Positions 21,533 through 34,100 of a DNA stretch of 64,000 nucleotides are shown in pieces. Position 1 is the first letter of the stretch; each line of letters starts with the position of its first letter. This DNA comes from Taxawa tesnikishii (nom. ined.) (lineage: Eukaryota > Ascomycota > Dothideomycetes > Dothideales), in contig JAPDRO010000002.1 of the NCBI GenBank assembly GCA_030247885.1, positions 124,001 to 188,000 of the forward strand, written 5' to 3'. The notes below the pieces were generated by a model. The model made no database searches and was not told the origin of the DNA. It saw only the letters and a list, made by a program, of their open reading frames with translations. The translations under genes were made by a program, and so were the position numbers.

Positions 21533-23241
21533 ATGGCTTCTCGGAGTAGAGTTCCCCGCCCGCCAGTGCCCCACCAACTGATCAGGACGACAAGGATGAA
21601 TCGAACAACAGCGCGGTATCCTCCCGACGCCTGAAGAAAAGAGAACTCGATCGGCGATGCCAGCGCATGGCGAGAGAGAGAACAAAAGCCCGTATAGCTC
21701 ATCTGGAAGAACTCGTGGACAACTTCCGGCGACAAGATGACAATGAACGCGTTGCGACCCTCATGGAGCAGTTGGAAGAAGTTTCCAAGGAGCGGGATAC
21801 ACTTGCCAAGACGCTCGACAACATTCGGAGTTTGATCGGTGATAACAGGAGGTCGGATGTGCAGGATGCGAAGCACGAGGAACACAAGGACACTGCGGAA
21901 GCCAGAGGCGAGGAGCAGCCTCCTCAGCCTCTCCACCAGAGAACTAGCGTGGGCAATGCAAGCGTCATGAGTATGCCAGCAAGCCACCAACCTCAGTCTG
22001 GGTGGTCTGCATTCCCGACTACACAGCATCGTCACGACAGCGATGTGTCCACCATCGACTACAGCCAGAGAGCTCCAGCAAGCTCGGTCTGGTCGTTGGA
22101 TATGTCAGGAGACTCGGACTATATCTCTTCCTTCGGAGATCTACCACAGACAAGTGCCCCAAGGCTTGTTCATAGCGATTCATTACTCGCACCCGACCAG
22201 TTATCAGGCCCAATTGTGCCCCAACCAAGCCAGTGCTGCGAGTGTTCCACCCCAAAACAGCCGTTTCAGCCTGGAACGACGCCCAATAAATGGCGCATCG
22301 CGAACGAAGTTCTCATTCAGAGGTCACGGTTGCAGCCAGCTGTGCAGCGTCTGGAGGACAACATGTCTGATGATACACCCGTCCGGGCTCTGGTAGAAGG
22401 CTGGGACGCGGTGGACAAGCGTGGACCCCTCTCCGCATCATGGCAACTCATGCGAGGGATCGACCAATCTCTCTGCTTCAGTATGGGGTTTATCGAGCGT
22501 TTGGCCATCATGAAGATCATGCATACTCTGCTGCTATATCACTGTGACCCGAGTCCGGAGCGGCTAGCCAAGGTACCGCCCTGGTATCTGAAGAGACCCT
22601 GTCAGGAAACCATTCCCCACTCGTACGCCATTGACTTCTTCGCGTGGCCGGGCCTGCGAGAGCGCTTCATCTTCCACCAACACCGTTACTGCACCAATAC
22701 CTTCTGGCGCTTCTTCTGCACCAGCCTGCACGTGCTTTGGTCCGGTGGACTCCACGACACCTTCACGCACAGCACGCAGACCGGCCTTTACACCATATCA
22801 CAACCCTTCATTGACCGCATCAGCGACCTCAGCTCCTGGACCATGAGCAATGAGATTTTCCAGCACTTCCCGGAGCTCTACAGCGACATCCCCGTTTTCA
22901 ACAGCATTCCCGGCTCACTTGCTCCTAACGTGCCTCATCAGCTGATCACAGCAGCGACGGCCCCGGCTGCGGGCAGGCACATCACAAAGGGGTTGCGACT
23001 ACTTCCAGGAATGACCAAGCCCGTCAACAGCCTTATGTTTCCGGACACAATTTCGATCACTGGGGCGAAGGGACAATGCAACATGGTTTCTGGCAGCCGA
23101 CTGTACAACCGCCTAATTCTTCCATGGCGGCGGCCAATCTTGCAAAGATGCATGGGTTGGGACTTCCCTTCGGGCTTTCGACCGGGACCCCGAGGGAGAA
23201 ATTTGAGATACATTCTCAGTTCGCTACGACTAGCAAGTTGA
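21533..23241 (+). CDS. bZIP transcription factor with DUF3425-like C-terminus
   Basis: Starts MASRSR; one C appears to be missing in a C-run near 21552, after which the frame reads SAPPTDQDDKDESNNSAVSS and the basic region RRLKKRELDRRCQRMARERT, followed by a leucine-zipper-like coiled coil (ARIAHLEELVDNF to LAKTLDNIRSLIG). With that base the protein has 569 residues. After a Ser/Pro/Gln-rich middle comes a DUF3425-type region: WDAVDKRGPLSASWQLMRGI, IMKIMHTLLLYHCDPSPERL, PPWYLKRPCQETIPHSYAID, FFAWPGLRERFIFHQHRYC and TGLYTISQPFIDRI. Such factors are nuclear and widespread in filamentous ascomycetes; targets are unknown. The last 75 residues look less conserved and may belong to an unrecognised intron or alternative end. 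Confidence 0.82.
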
Positions 23242-23357
23242 AAGATTAAAAAAAGACGATTTGGACAATCAGCCACTCGAGCACTGAAGTCAAGGCACAC
23301 AACGCGTGAGTACGTCCCTTCGGCCACATCCGCCGCTACAGATCGCCCTTGCTAACC

Positions 23358-24137
23358 TCAATAAGCCCACACAGGAGGCGAAGGCCCTGTGTAATTGTGC
23401 GTAGCCAACCCATCCAACGCCGCACACCCCGTCTGGTTGAACGCTGGCGTGCGGGCGAACAGCTGGGTGGCGTTGGCGTTGTACTCGGCGGGACACGCAT
23501 ACAGCCCGCCCACGTCCTCGTCCGGGCTCTTGAAGGTCCAGTAACCCTCGGGAGCACCGCAGTCGTAGCGCGGGTCGTCGCGGGGACACTCCCGCGAGCA
23601 AGGAGAGGCGCAGGAGGAGAACGGGGTCCAGGTCCAGCCGAGGTAGTACGGATACGCGCCCGGCGGGATGGAGTGCGAGTGCTGCACCGTGATGCGCACG
23701 GCGCCGTTGACGTCGACGTAGAGTTCCTGGCCGCCGGGGACGAGCGATAACTTTTGCCGAAAATGCCCCTCGTCAGTCCCCCCTTTTTTCCGGCGGAAAC
23801 TCGTGCCCCGGCTACGGGATGCAAAACTTACCGGATACAGCGATCCCGCCAACGCCGTCTGGGTGCCGTTGGGACAGCCGCCGCTCTCCTGCACCACGGA
23901 TGGGCAGTAGGAGCTCACGTTCGCTTGACCGATGATGAAGGCGCCCCCGCCTTGGACCTTGAGGCCGTTGATGGTCGCGTCGTCCTTCTTGTATGCGGTT
24001 ATGGTGTACTGCGAAGGCAGCGTGTTGTTGGAACAGTGCCGGCTCGGTCGATTCGCTACATGTGTCACGGCGGCAGCACAGGACGGTATGCCATGGGCGA
24101 GAACGAGGAAGACGGGGACCAAGGAAGTGACGAGCAT
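23358..24137 (-). CDS. Secreted cysteine-containing protein (IgE-binding-protein-like)
   Basis: Two exons (24137-23832 and 23750-23358) give 232 residues. The signal peptide is MLVTSLVPVFLVLAHGIPSC. The mature protein has a beta-rich core (QYTITAYKKDDATINGLKV, GGGAFIIGQANVSSYCP, QELYVDVNGAVRITVQHSHS) and a Cys/Trp segment (GWTWTPFSSCASPCSRECP ... DCGAPEGYWTFKS), then ends YTGPSPPVWAY. The pattern resembles fungal secreted proteins annotated as IgE-binding protein; the biochemical role is unknown. The 81-nt intron keeps the frame open, so unspliced RNA would encode 27 extra residues. Expected at the wall or outside the cell. Family name given with caution. Confidence 0.68.
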   Translation of the reverse strand: MLVTSLVPVFLVLAHGIPSCAAAVTHVANRPSRHCSNNTLPSQYTITAYKKDDATINGLKVQGGGAFIIGQANVSSYCPSVVQESGGCPNGTQTALAGSLYPVSFASRSRGTSFRRKKGGTDEGHFRQKLSLVPGGQELYVDVNGAVRITVQHSHSIPPGAYPYYLGWTWTPFSSCASPCSRECPRDDPRYDCGAPEGYWTFKSPDEDVGGLYACPAEYNANATQLFARTPAFNQTGCAALDGLATHNYTGPSPPVWAY

Positions 24138-24819
24138 GGTTTTCCGAAATCGCGCACTGCTATCAGCGAGGTGGTTACTGTGTAATGGTGGAAATGCGAT
24201 GCGGGAGAGAAAGAAGCGGAGGTGGGCACGCTCGAGGCCAAATGAACTATTATAATCGCTTACGGACCTCGATCGAGCCAAGCGGTTGGAACCCCGTTTT
24301 GGCAGGGTTTTTCTTTCATGAAAGTTGTTGCGTTGGCAGCAGGTCATGAGACGCTCTTGCCCTTGCATCCTGTTCTTCCGTCGAGGGAGCTTGTTGCTAT
24401 TTTTGACTCAAGGGTCGTGGTAGTGCTTCGTGTTACCCCGCATGTTCACCGATCCCATGGCAAATGAGGACCGTCCAAGCTGAGTTGTCCTTTCCTGAGG
24501 CTACGAGAGAATACTCGCCTAGGCTTGAACAAGGTATCAGGTCACGCAGTGCTACGATGTGTGGTACGAGCTAGCTCCACAAAGGGGCGGCGGGTGCACA
24601 GGATCCAGGTCTTGCAGGTAAAGAGTGAGAGCGCGGGGCGGAACTGCAACGGAAGCACAGACAGAACGTACAAGAAGAGGACATGTATACTCCCGTTCAC
24701 GTGTACTCATACTTCTTTTCTCTATGGCCATGTTCAGCTAGCACAAAGTATAAACATCGGTCCCATCAGTCCATTCCATCAGTCAGTGCGCCCCCGCTTT
24801 TGCGACGTTGAGCATCAAC
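24138..24819. other. Intergenic
   Basis: Upstream of the secreted-protein gene and downstream of NAA15. No recognisable gene, RNA or repeat. Confidence 0.4.
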
Positions 24820-27495
24820 TCAAAACCCCGTAGCTTCCGGCCACTTCGCCCTCACCTTCTCCTTATAACTGCTCACCACGTCCTCGCCGCTTCCCCAACG
24901 CCTCAACAGCTCCAACCCTTCCCTCGCATCCTTGAGCTCGGCGGAAGGCAGCTCCAGGGCCTGCTTCAACTCCTCCTCGTTCTTGGACTTGGAGCTGGAG
25001 TCCAGAAACTGGCGCGCGGAGAGTGCGGCCTGCACATGTGGAGCACTGGCGCTGTGATCTTGTAGGAAAGAGGCGTTGAAGTCTGCGAGAGAGGTCGAGG
25101 CGGGGATCAGGTCGAAAGTGTCCTTGAGGACGGAGGCCGCGGCTGGGGGAAGAGGGGTTTCGAGGTTGTCGACTGCGAAATGTGGTCAGTCATCTGTTTT
25201 TTCCCAGAAAACAGGGTGGCGTAAGGGTCCCCCTGCGGGAAGTCACGTACCTGTTTGGCGGAACCGGATGATCTGTTCGTGCAGCGTCGGGTTTTGTGCG
25301 TCGAGGCTGGACGCTGCGAGGAGGCATTTGAGCGCCGGGAGGTACTTCTCTGCAAGCATAGCGTCAGTCAACGATATCGTACAGAACTCCACAGCACGTA
25401 CTTCTTCTGATGTAGACCTCAAACCCGGCCAACTGCGCGTGGATGTTCTTTGGACTCTGTTCCAGCAGCGGCGTGAGGAACTTCATCGCCTCTCCCAGTG
25501 GATCTTTGGTATTCACGAGCTCCAAGCCCATCGGATCCGGATCCTCCTTCTTTGTCTCACCGTCTGCGCCCGTCGCTGGCTTGCTAGCCGCCGCCGCCTT
25601 CTTCTCCGCCTCAGCCTTCTCCTGCTCCTTCTTAGCCTTCTTCTGAGCCTTCTTGCGCTCGGCTGCGCTCTCCGCGCTTCCGTTCGCAAGTGGACCCTTG
25701 GCCAGCTCTGGGTTATCGTATAGCATAGTGTAGACCTTGACGGCGGCGATCGCGGCGCGGGAGTAGAAGGGGTGCTCGCGGAGATGGTCTTCCCACCTGA
25801 TCATGTCGACATAAGCACGAACCTGACCCTTGCGTAGCGAGAAGCTGTGGAAGTCGAATTGGTCCTCTTGCCAGACGTCGAAGATGTCGTAGACGGCCTT
25901 GAAGCGCTTAAGCGCAAGGCTGAGCTTGCCTTGTCGCATGTACGACGCTCCATCCTCGTAGATGTACCACATGCACTGCATGTCGAGAAGGTCTCCTAAT
26001 GGCCCGCCGACCGCCTCTTTCCGTGTGAAGAGTCCCATGGTACTGATGGCCGTCTCGTTCTCGTCGTTCCTCAATTGATACTTTGCGCATTTGGTGTTGA
26101 TGTAGCGGTCTTTGAGATCCATCTCGCGTGCTTCGTTCATGGTCTTGGATGCCTTCTCGGTGTTCCCCAGATGTTTCCATATCCGTGCCTTTGTCATGTG
26201 GAATGTGTAGTCGGATGATTTCGGGTTCAGCTCGATCGTCTTCTCGATGTAACTCATCGCCTTTGACAGGTCCTGGCAGAGATAGTAGTTGTAGTGCTGT
26301 GCAAGGAAATACGAGACGGCCATTTTCCAATGTATCGAAGAGTCGCCGTTTGCCTGCTTTTCATCGGTTCCGTTGGTTTCCGGCTCTGTTGGAAGGCCCT
26401 CGACGATCTCCTGGATGGTGTTGCGCTTGACCGAGTCAGTGTACAGCGCCTTCACATTGGCAAAAGTAGACGGCACGCCCTTCTGGAACATCCTCCGCAG
26501 GTACTTCTCCGCAGCTTCCCGGAAAGCATCGCCTTCGAGGAAATCTAGCGGCACCCGTCTCGCAGCATCTATCCTGTCGCTCTTATCGGCGTACGACTGG
26601 TACATTTCCAACAACTTTTGCTGATCTTCCTTGTTTTCCCTGCTCAAACCCAATGCCTTTTCCAGCCCGTTGTAGTGATCCCTGCGCTCCGGGTTGCGGT
26701 CCAGAAGCGCCCTGTATGCCTTCTCCGCTTCCTCATTCCGGCCCAACTGCAGCAGGTACTGCGCCCTCAACTCCATAACCGCGGTCCGATCCAGCGCCTT
26801 CTTGTAGAATGTGTCCAAGTGCTCCAATGCTCTTTGAGTGTCGCCGGACTCGGCTATTATCGAGTTCTTGTACATGACGGCCTCCGCGTGCTCCATGTCC
26901 GACCTAGGCGGTGGCGTCTTCAACGTGTCCTCGTACAGCTTCAAGACATTCTCCGCCGCTGCAGGGTCTCCTGCCAAGTGGTGCGCGATGGCCATGGCGG
27001 TCCAGTTCTGTCTGAAGCCCGGCCGTGCCTGCAGCATGTTCTTCCTGCTCTCGACAAAGCCCTTGTAGTCCCTCATGTGCACCTGTAGAAGGGCCAGATC
27101 GCGCTGGATCTGCACAGACTCCGGGTCCAAGCGCAGCGCGAACTTGTATGCCTTGATGGCCTCCTCGTAGTTTTTCACGTGGCGGTACAGCAGGCCGTAG
27201 ACGTGCCAGCACACGTGCGACTTCATGGCGTTCTTGAGAGCGATCTTGGCGAGCTCGAAGGCTTCGTCGGACTTGCCCTGAGAGTTGAGGATGAGGGCCT
27301 TCATGGCCTGAGTATCGCCATGGTTGGGCACTTTGCGCAGGATCTGTTCCGCTGCTTTGAGGCCTAGAGCCTGGTGAGCGCAATCCAGAGCATTGTCGTT
27401 TCTTTTTGCATACCTTTCTTGTACTGCTTAGACTCGTAGTTTTGGACCACATGTCTGAAGAGCGTTTGCTCCTTCGACGGGAGTGGCTGCGACAT
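24820..27495 (-). CDS. NAT1: NatA N-terminal acetyltransferase auxiliary subunit NAA15/NAT1
   Basis: Four exons (27495-27414, 27363-25402, 25349-25251, 25172-24820) give an uninterrupted 831-residue protein, the normal size. It starts MSQPLPSKEQTLFRHVVQNY and is built of TPR helices: MKALILNSQGKSDEAFELAK, CWHVYGLLYRHVKNYEEAIK, DLALLQVHMRDYKGFVESRK, then the NARP1-type centre (MSYIEKTIELNPKSSDYTF, CMWYIYEDGASYMRQGKLS). A Lys/Glu/Ala-rich linker (AAERKKAQKKAKKEQEKAEA) precedes the C-terminal helices. NAA15 anchors the catalytic subunit NAA10 to the ribosome for co-translational acetylation of exposed Ser, Ala, Thr, Gly and Cys N-termini. No anomalies. Confidence 0.95.
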
Positions 27496-28129
27496 GTTCC
27501 ACAATAGCGACGTGGACAAGTGACCTCTCTGAGACTGAGGGTGGAGCTGAGGGGAGAAGGAGAAAGGCCAATCCGCGGATATGCGAGAAGGGTGACCAGC
27601 GAAGGACCCCAGGCGAGCACCGAGACGCGAACAACGGTGTGGAGCTGGATAGGAAAAGATGTTACGGGGCAGCGATATGCGGTCACCCAGCTCCACGAAT
27701 GTTCACTCGATCGAGCTCCGAAATCCACCTCCGGAACCGAAGATTCGCCGTCATCTGCCAAGAGGACATCTTTTCGTATTCACTTGAAATCGACGTTGAA
27801 AGTGGAAGTATCAGTTGAATCAGACGGCACGGCAATCCTCGACAAGAATCACGGGACCGACCAAATAGAGGTTTGTTGATGTATCGATTCGAGGAAGACC
27901 AGCTTGCCTTCATACAGAATAATACATGCATCCATCCGCCACGAAGGGTATCTCTAAATATCACTAGCTAATCCATCTGCCGTCAAAAAGCCTTCAGACC
28001 CAATCTGCACCTTCAGCTCCTCCCGTATGCAAATCACCTCAATCATGCATCCAATCTCAGAATCAAACGACGCGCTGAACACGAACTCTCGCCGCAAAAA
28101 TGCAATTGACCAACCAACCGCCTCCTTTC
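27496..28129. other. Intergenic
   Basis: Holds the NAA15 promoter (minus strand) and the 3' flank of the Trp-Gly repeat gene. No other feature seen. Confidence 0.4.
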
Positions 28130-31100
28130 TCACAATCCAGCTATCTTCTTAATCCCTCCAATCCAACTACTTCTCTTCCCGCCCGGCGCCGCAGCCGGTC
28201 TCCCATCAAAAGTCTTGACGCCCATGTCCGCATACCCCATACTGTTATGAACCCCCTGCTTCCTGTTGCCCGCGCTACCGTCACTGCTCCTCACACCCTC
28301 GCCCTCTCTGAGTCTACGGTCCTCTCGCCTGCGCCTTCGTCTCTCATCAGCGTCGTGATCATGGCCATGAGACTCCCTCGGCTGTCTGGAATCCCGGCGA
28401 CGGTTGCCACGCAGCTCACGTGCTGTCTTGTTGTCCATGTCCACTTCCTCTGTGTGGTCGGGCGCGAAATGGACGGGAGCGTCGACGATGGTGCCCTCGA
28501 CTGGTGGCGGCGGCGGCGGTTCTTCGTTCACGGAGTGCACCCACGAGGAGGTTTTGTCGCCGCCCTTTTGCAGGTACGGGCGGCCTTCCGGCATCGGCGC
28601 AGTCGCAGCGTGGGCGTCGTAGGCCGGATGTGCGCCGTTGCGGGCATCAAAGTAATCGTCCACGGGCTGTTCGGTCCGTCGGCGTGAGGGACGAGGTCGC
28701 TCTTTCTCGCGCGGTGTCTGAGCCTCCGATCGCCGGCGTCGTTCTTCGCGTCTGGCACGACGTGCAGCGTCTTCATCTTCGGCGCGATCCATATGTGACT
28801 GTCTCCGTGCAGACGCAGTGGGCCTGCGGTGAGAGGATTCATCGTACTCCCGAGCCCTGTCCTTCTCACGCCTTCGTCGCTCTTCGGCATCTCGGCGTTC
28901 CTGTTCTTCAGCGGCGAGCTTGGCCTCGCGGGCTGCGCGTCGGGCACGGCGTTCCTCACGTCGGCGTTCGTCCGCTTCCTCTTCATCTCTGATGCGGCGG
29001 TCATGCTCGTCCCGGGCTCTGCTCTTGCTCTTGTGGTCTTGGTGAGCTCCGCGATCCCTGTCCCGTCTCCGAGCTTCTGCCTCCGCTTCCATGGCTTCCA
29101 GCTCCCGGCGTTTGGATCTCTTCGCAGCGCGACGAGCTTCGGCGTCTTCGTCTTCTGTCGGGCTCATAATAGGTGCGGCATCGGTAAGACCATCAGTCTC
29201 GGAATGCTTTCTGGAACGATTGACCTTTCTGGCTTCGCGACGGAGACGCTTGGAGCCGTCGTCGTCGTGCGCAGTCGACGTGCGTTTGCGCCTGGATGCA
29301 CCATCTTCGCTTTCGTAGCCCCTGCTTCTGTGGCGGTCATCCTGGTCCTTTGGCATGAACGAGCCGAAGAAGTTCTTTAACCCGGCCGTTTTCTTTGCGC
29401 TAGAAGCCGAACGTTTGACGGATGGCCGCGGCGGAGATACCACAAATGCAAGGTCATCCGGACCAGTGACTACTTCATGGCCATCTGACGGTCCTGGGGC
29501 ATCCACAAGCACAGCATCATCCGTGGGAAGACCACCGGACATGTATGCAGACTCGCGCTTGGACCTGCGGGAAGACTTTTCTCTGCGGCGGCTGCTGGAG
29601 TGTTCAGCGTCATCGGGACGATCTACCATAACGATGTCATCGTCGACTGCGTACGGGTCCGGCGGACCGCGCGACTTGCGCTTTTCCTTAGTGGAAGCGC
29701 GACGCGATACCGACGGTCTAGAGGTCAAGCCCATCAGCTTTGCAGCTTTGGCCCCAATGTCGTCCGGAGGTGGCGATATCAGGCCGTGGTCCACATCCAT
29801 CGATGCACGCTTGCTGCTCGACCTAGGTGCCGCCGACGAAGACTGGCGCATCGACCTGGACCGGCTGGGGGTGGCACCCAGGCCGAACATGCCGGAAAGG
29901 CTCATGCCTCTCGACGTGCTTGGCCTGGATTCTCTACGCTCGGTCTTCGCTGCCCTGTCCGAATCCGAAGACTTGGAGTGTTTGTCCGTGACATCGCGAT
30001 CGGTGGCTTTGCGCGCAGATTTTGACCGACTCAAGCCAGGCGCAGCGGAGCGCTCTTTGACGGGCGAGGTAGCAGTGTCGTCCTTGGACTTGCGCTCCTT
30101 CTTGGGCTCCGGTTTGGGGGCAGACCAGAAACCCCAGGAAGATGCACCTTGATCACGAACGACCTTTGGTCGCTCTTTCTTCGCGGACTTTGGCTCCGAT
30201 TTGGCTTCCTTTTCCGGTGGTGGAGTAGGCAGCTTTGCAGGGCCGTCATCCATATCCATAAGATCGTCGAAAGCAGCGGGCGCGGCCGGCGGTGGAGATG
30301 GTGGCGTTGGCGTCTTCTCGACCTTTGCCGGTTTCGATTCCTTCGTGCTGGACTTGGTGGATTTCTTGTCCTTGCTGCTAGACTTCTTCTCTCCTGGAGG
30401 TGGCATGGTTGAAGGTAGAGCAAAGTCAACAACAGGCGGACGCGGCGGAACGTCCACGATGAAGTCGTCGTCCGGGAACCCACCGGGAACTGGGGTCGTC
30501 ACAGATGGGACGGCGTGATCAATAGACGGCGGTGACGCTTCCTTGTCCTTCTTCTTGGATGGTTTCGAGGCGCTTTTCTTGTCTTTGGAGGAAGACTTCT
30601 TCGCGGGCGGCTCCTCGACAGGAACGAGGAAAACGGGCTCCGGTTCCAGCTGTGGCTCTTCAACAACTAGCGGCGCAATAGTATCCGGGACGACTATGAC
30701 AGGCTCGTCTTTCTTCTTCTTGCCGTCACCACCTTGCAGCGCTTTGATTTTGTCGGCGACAGAGCCCTTTGCGCCAGCCTTGGACTTTGAAGACTTGGGC
30801 GGCGGCATGGCTGCTGACTGGGAGAGTTCGTCAGCAAAGGAAGTGACTTCTGGCATCTTCTCCTCCTCGTCAACAAACGTAAACATGTGATTGGCCGACG
30901 AGGGAGGCGCAATCTCCGCAGCAGCGGGTGTGGCTTTCTTGGTCGACTTTAGCGACGCACCCCAGAATCCCCAGCCTGCAGCCTTCTCGGCTGGAGCCGC
31001 GACCACCGGTTCCGATTCTGGGACGATTTCTGGCACGGGCACGGGCCAAGGCTCGGTCGCGGCGATCGGTTCTGGCTCTGGCGGTGGTGCGGCTTCCTTG

Positions 31101-34100
31101 GACTTCTTGCTCTTCTTCTTGTCCTTGCTGCTGGTCTTCTTGGTGGGCGCTTCATCGACAATTTCCAGGATCTCGTTCGGATCGTCTGCAAGTGCGGCAG
31201 CAAACGCAGCCTCATCGGCCTTGCGCTGTGCTTCCTCGGCTTCCTCCCTCTCTATGCGCTGTCTCTCCTCCTCCTTTCTCTCCTTCTCTTCCTTTTCCTT
31301 CTTCTCCTTGTCCTTCTTCGACTTGGATTTCGAGGAGCTGCCGAAGAAACCCCAGCCGGAGCTCTTCTCTTCCTTCGGAGATTCCTTTGCTTCCTCGACA
31401 ATCACGGCAGGCTCTTCTACGACGACAATAGGTTCCGGCTCAGGCTCGAAAGGTGGCGGCGGGGGCGGAGGCGGCTCAAGCTCGGCCTTGCCTTTCTTGC
31501 CCTTCTTGCCTTTCTTTGTAGTAGTCGTGGCAAAACCCCAAGTATCGTCCATCGGTGGCGGGTCAGGAGCAATGTCAACAAGCGCGGGAGGCGGCGGTGG
31601 CACGTCAATGACGGGTTCTTCAGCTGCAACTTCTCCCGGAGGAGTGGGGGCTGGCGGTGGGGCAGGGTCATCAAGCAGACCACCCTTCTTGCCCTTCTTC
31701 TTCTCCTTCTTGCCAATGTTTCCCCACATGCCCCAGGTGTCGTCCTCGGCAGACTTGGACGCCTCCATCGAGTCCGGTTGCTGAACAGGGATATCTGGGC
31801 TGGGCTCGATGACTTCGACGAGAGTGTCCTTCTTGCCCTTCTTCTTCTTTTTGGTGCCAACGCCCCATCCGCCCCCCACTCATCTTCCTCAGCCTTGGGT
31901 TCGTCGACGGATTCAGGGACCATGATGGTCTCATCAACAAATGCGGGCTCAGGCTCCGGTTCGGGCTCTAGCGGAGGTGGCGGAGGGGTTCGGGCTCAGC
32001 ATTTTTGCCCTTTTTCTTCTTGTCTTTCTTCGAAGTCGCACCCCAACCAAAAGACCAATCGTTGGTCTCTTCAGCAGCAGCTTCAGGAACAGCAGGTGGA
32101 GGCGGTGGTGCTGGGGGTGGAACTTCCTCAACCACTGCGGCGGTACCCTTCTTGCCTTTCTTCTTTTTGCCAGTGTCTCCCCAGCCAGTACTAGCCCAAG
32201 GATCATCTGCTGGTGGCTCTTCCGGCACAGCAGGGGCAGCTTCGACAATAACAACGGGTTCTTCTGCAGGCGTTTCCTCAAACGTGAAAGCGCTGCCCTT
32301 CTTCTTTTCTTGTCTTTCTTAGAGGCTGACGTACCCCAGCTGAAGTCATCCACAGGCGCTGGAGCCTCTGGGACCGGCTCTGGGTCCGGTACAACCACAA
32401 TGGGCTCTGGCTCTGGCTCTGGCTCGGGTTCCACGGCACCTTTCTTGCCCTTCTTCTTCTTGCCAGTCGTGGTAGCAAACCCACCCCATGTGTCATCTTC
32501 TGCCGATTTTTCGGCGGGGGCTCCGAGATTGACAGTAGTGACGTCTCCGGTGCCTGCGTTATCATCAAAATTGAAATCAAACCCGTTCGACTTCTTTTTC
32601 TTGTCCTTTGTGCTTGTGCCGAAGCCGCCCCATGTGTCGTCTTGCTTGGGCTCAGCATTTACGACTGCGTTGTTTTCCGCTCCAGAGAAGTTCCAATTTG
32701 AACCCCAGCCTGTGCCGCCGCCACCTCCGCCTGAACCCCACCCACCGAACCCGAATCCGGATGACTTGTTCTCTGTCGAGCCTCCCAAATCAAGGTCCAG
32801 CTTGGGCGCAGCGCCTCCCAGATCAACTTCGTCGAAGTTGCTTTCCGCAGGAAGCTCCTCGACAGGTGGAGGCGGAGGCGGAGGCGGTTCAGGCTCTGCT
32901 TTACCCTTCTTCCCCTTCTTCTTCTTGCCGCCTGCGGGCGCGAAGCTGGCCCAAGGATCATCTTCCGCAGGGGAGGATCTGCAGCGAGAGGTGGCGGAGG
33001 CGGAACATCAATGACCTCTGGCTCAGGCTCAGGTGGTGGTGAGGCGACGCCACCCTTCTTCTTCTTTTTCTTGTCCTTTGCCGTTGTTCCCCAGCTGCCC
33101 CACGTGTCTTCCGCTGCCGGCTCGGGTTCCGGTACGACGACCACTTCCGGCTCGGGTTCAAGCGCAGTCTCTTCCTTGCCTGCTGCTTTCGCTGCTTTCT
33201 TGGCCTTCTTCTTGTCTTTTGCAGACATTCCCCAGCCGCTGCCCCAATCGTCAGCTGCAGCCTCAGGCTCGGGCTCCAGCACAACTACCACCGGCTCGGA
33301 CTCCGGCTCCAGTTCAGGCTCGGGAGGTGGAGGTGGTGGCAGCGGTTCTGGCTCAGCGTTCTTCCCTTTCTTTTTCTTCTTCTTGCCACCCGCAGGAGCA
33401 AAGCCGCCCCATTCATCGTCTGGGTTCGCGTCGCCGCCAGCACCTGCATCAGCGCCTATGTCGCCGCTCGCAGCAAGGGGATCCTCGCCTTCTTCCGCCT
33501 TCTTCTCCTCTTCGTCTCCCGCATCGTCCCAGCTGAACGCATTCTTCTTCTTTTCTTGTTCTTCTTGCTGTTTCCGGCGGCCCAATCGTCGTCATCGCCG
33601 CCTCCTCCACCGCCGCCTCCTCCATTTGGATCGCCGCCGTTTCCACCAGCTCCTGCACCGTCGCCCGCGCCGTCTCCCCACCATCACCATCGCCATTCTG
33701 ATCACCGCCAGTCTCGTCGGGCTTCTTCTCTTCTGGTTCATCCCATGCGTTCGCCGCTGCGCCCTTCTTCTTCTTTTGGCGTGCTCGCGAAGATTGTGTG
33801 ACGCCGAGAAATCGACTTTCGGCGATAACGGGTCCGCCTCATGGTGCGATGATGTCGCGTCTTTGCGGTTTAGAGAATAGTGGGGTAGGACAGTGAAGCT
33901 GCTGTCCAGAGAGACAGTAGCGAGGCCCTCCGTGGAGGTGTAGTCTGGAGGCGCATCCTGTATGCTGTCTTCGTAAGACGGTGGAGGTTGTAGCTCGGGT
34001 AGCGGTAGGAGGCCGGGTAATCGTAGGATTATGTCCACAGCAGTGACACATGTAGAATACACCAGCATTGACTGCTGAAAAGCATGCAAGACGTTAGCAA

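Noticed and set aside
30891-31784. Long Ser/Gly/Phe-rich plus-strand frames opposite the giant gene (also 31941-33014 and 33011-33880)
   Set aside because: They are mirror images of the Lys/Glu/Pro repeat codons on the minus strand and have no independent protein features.
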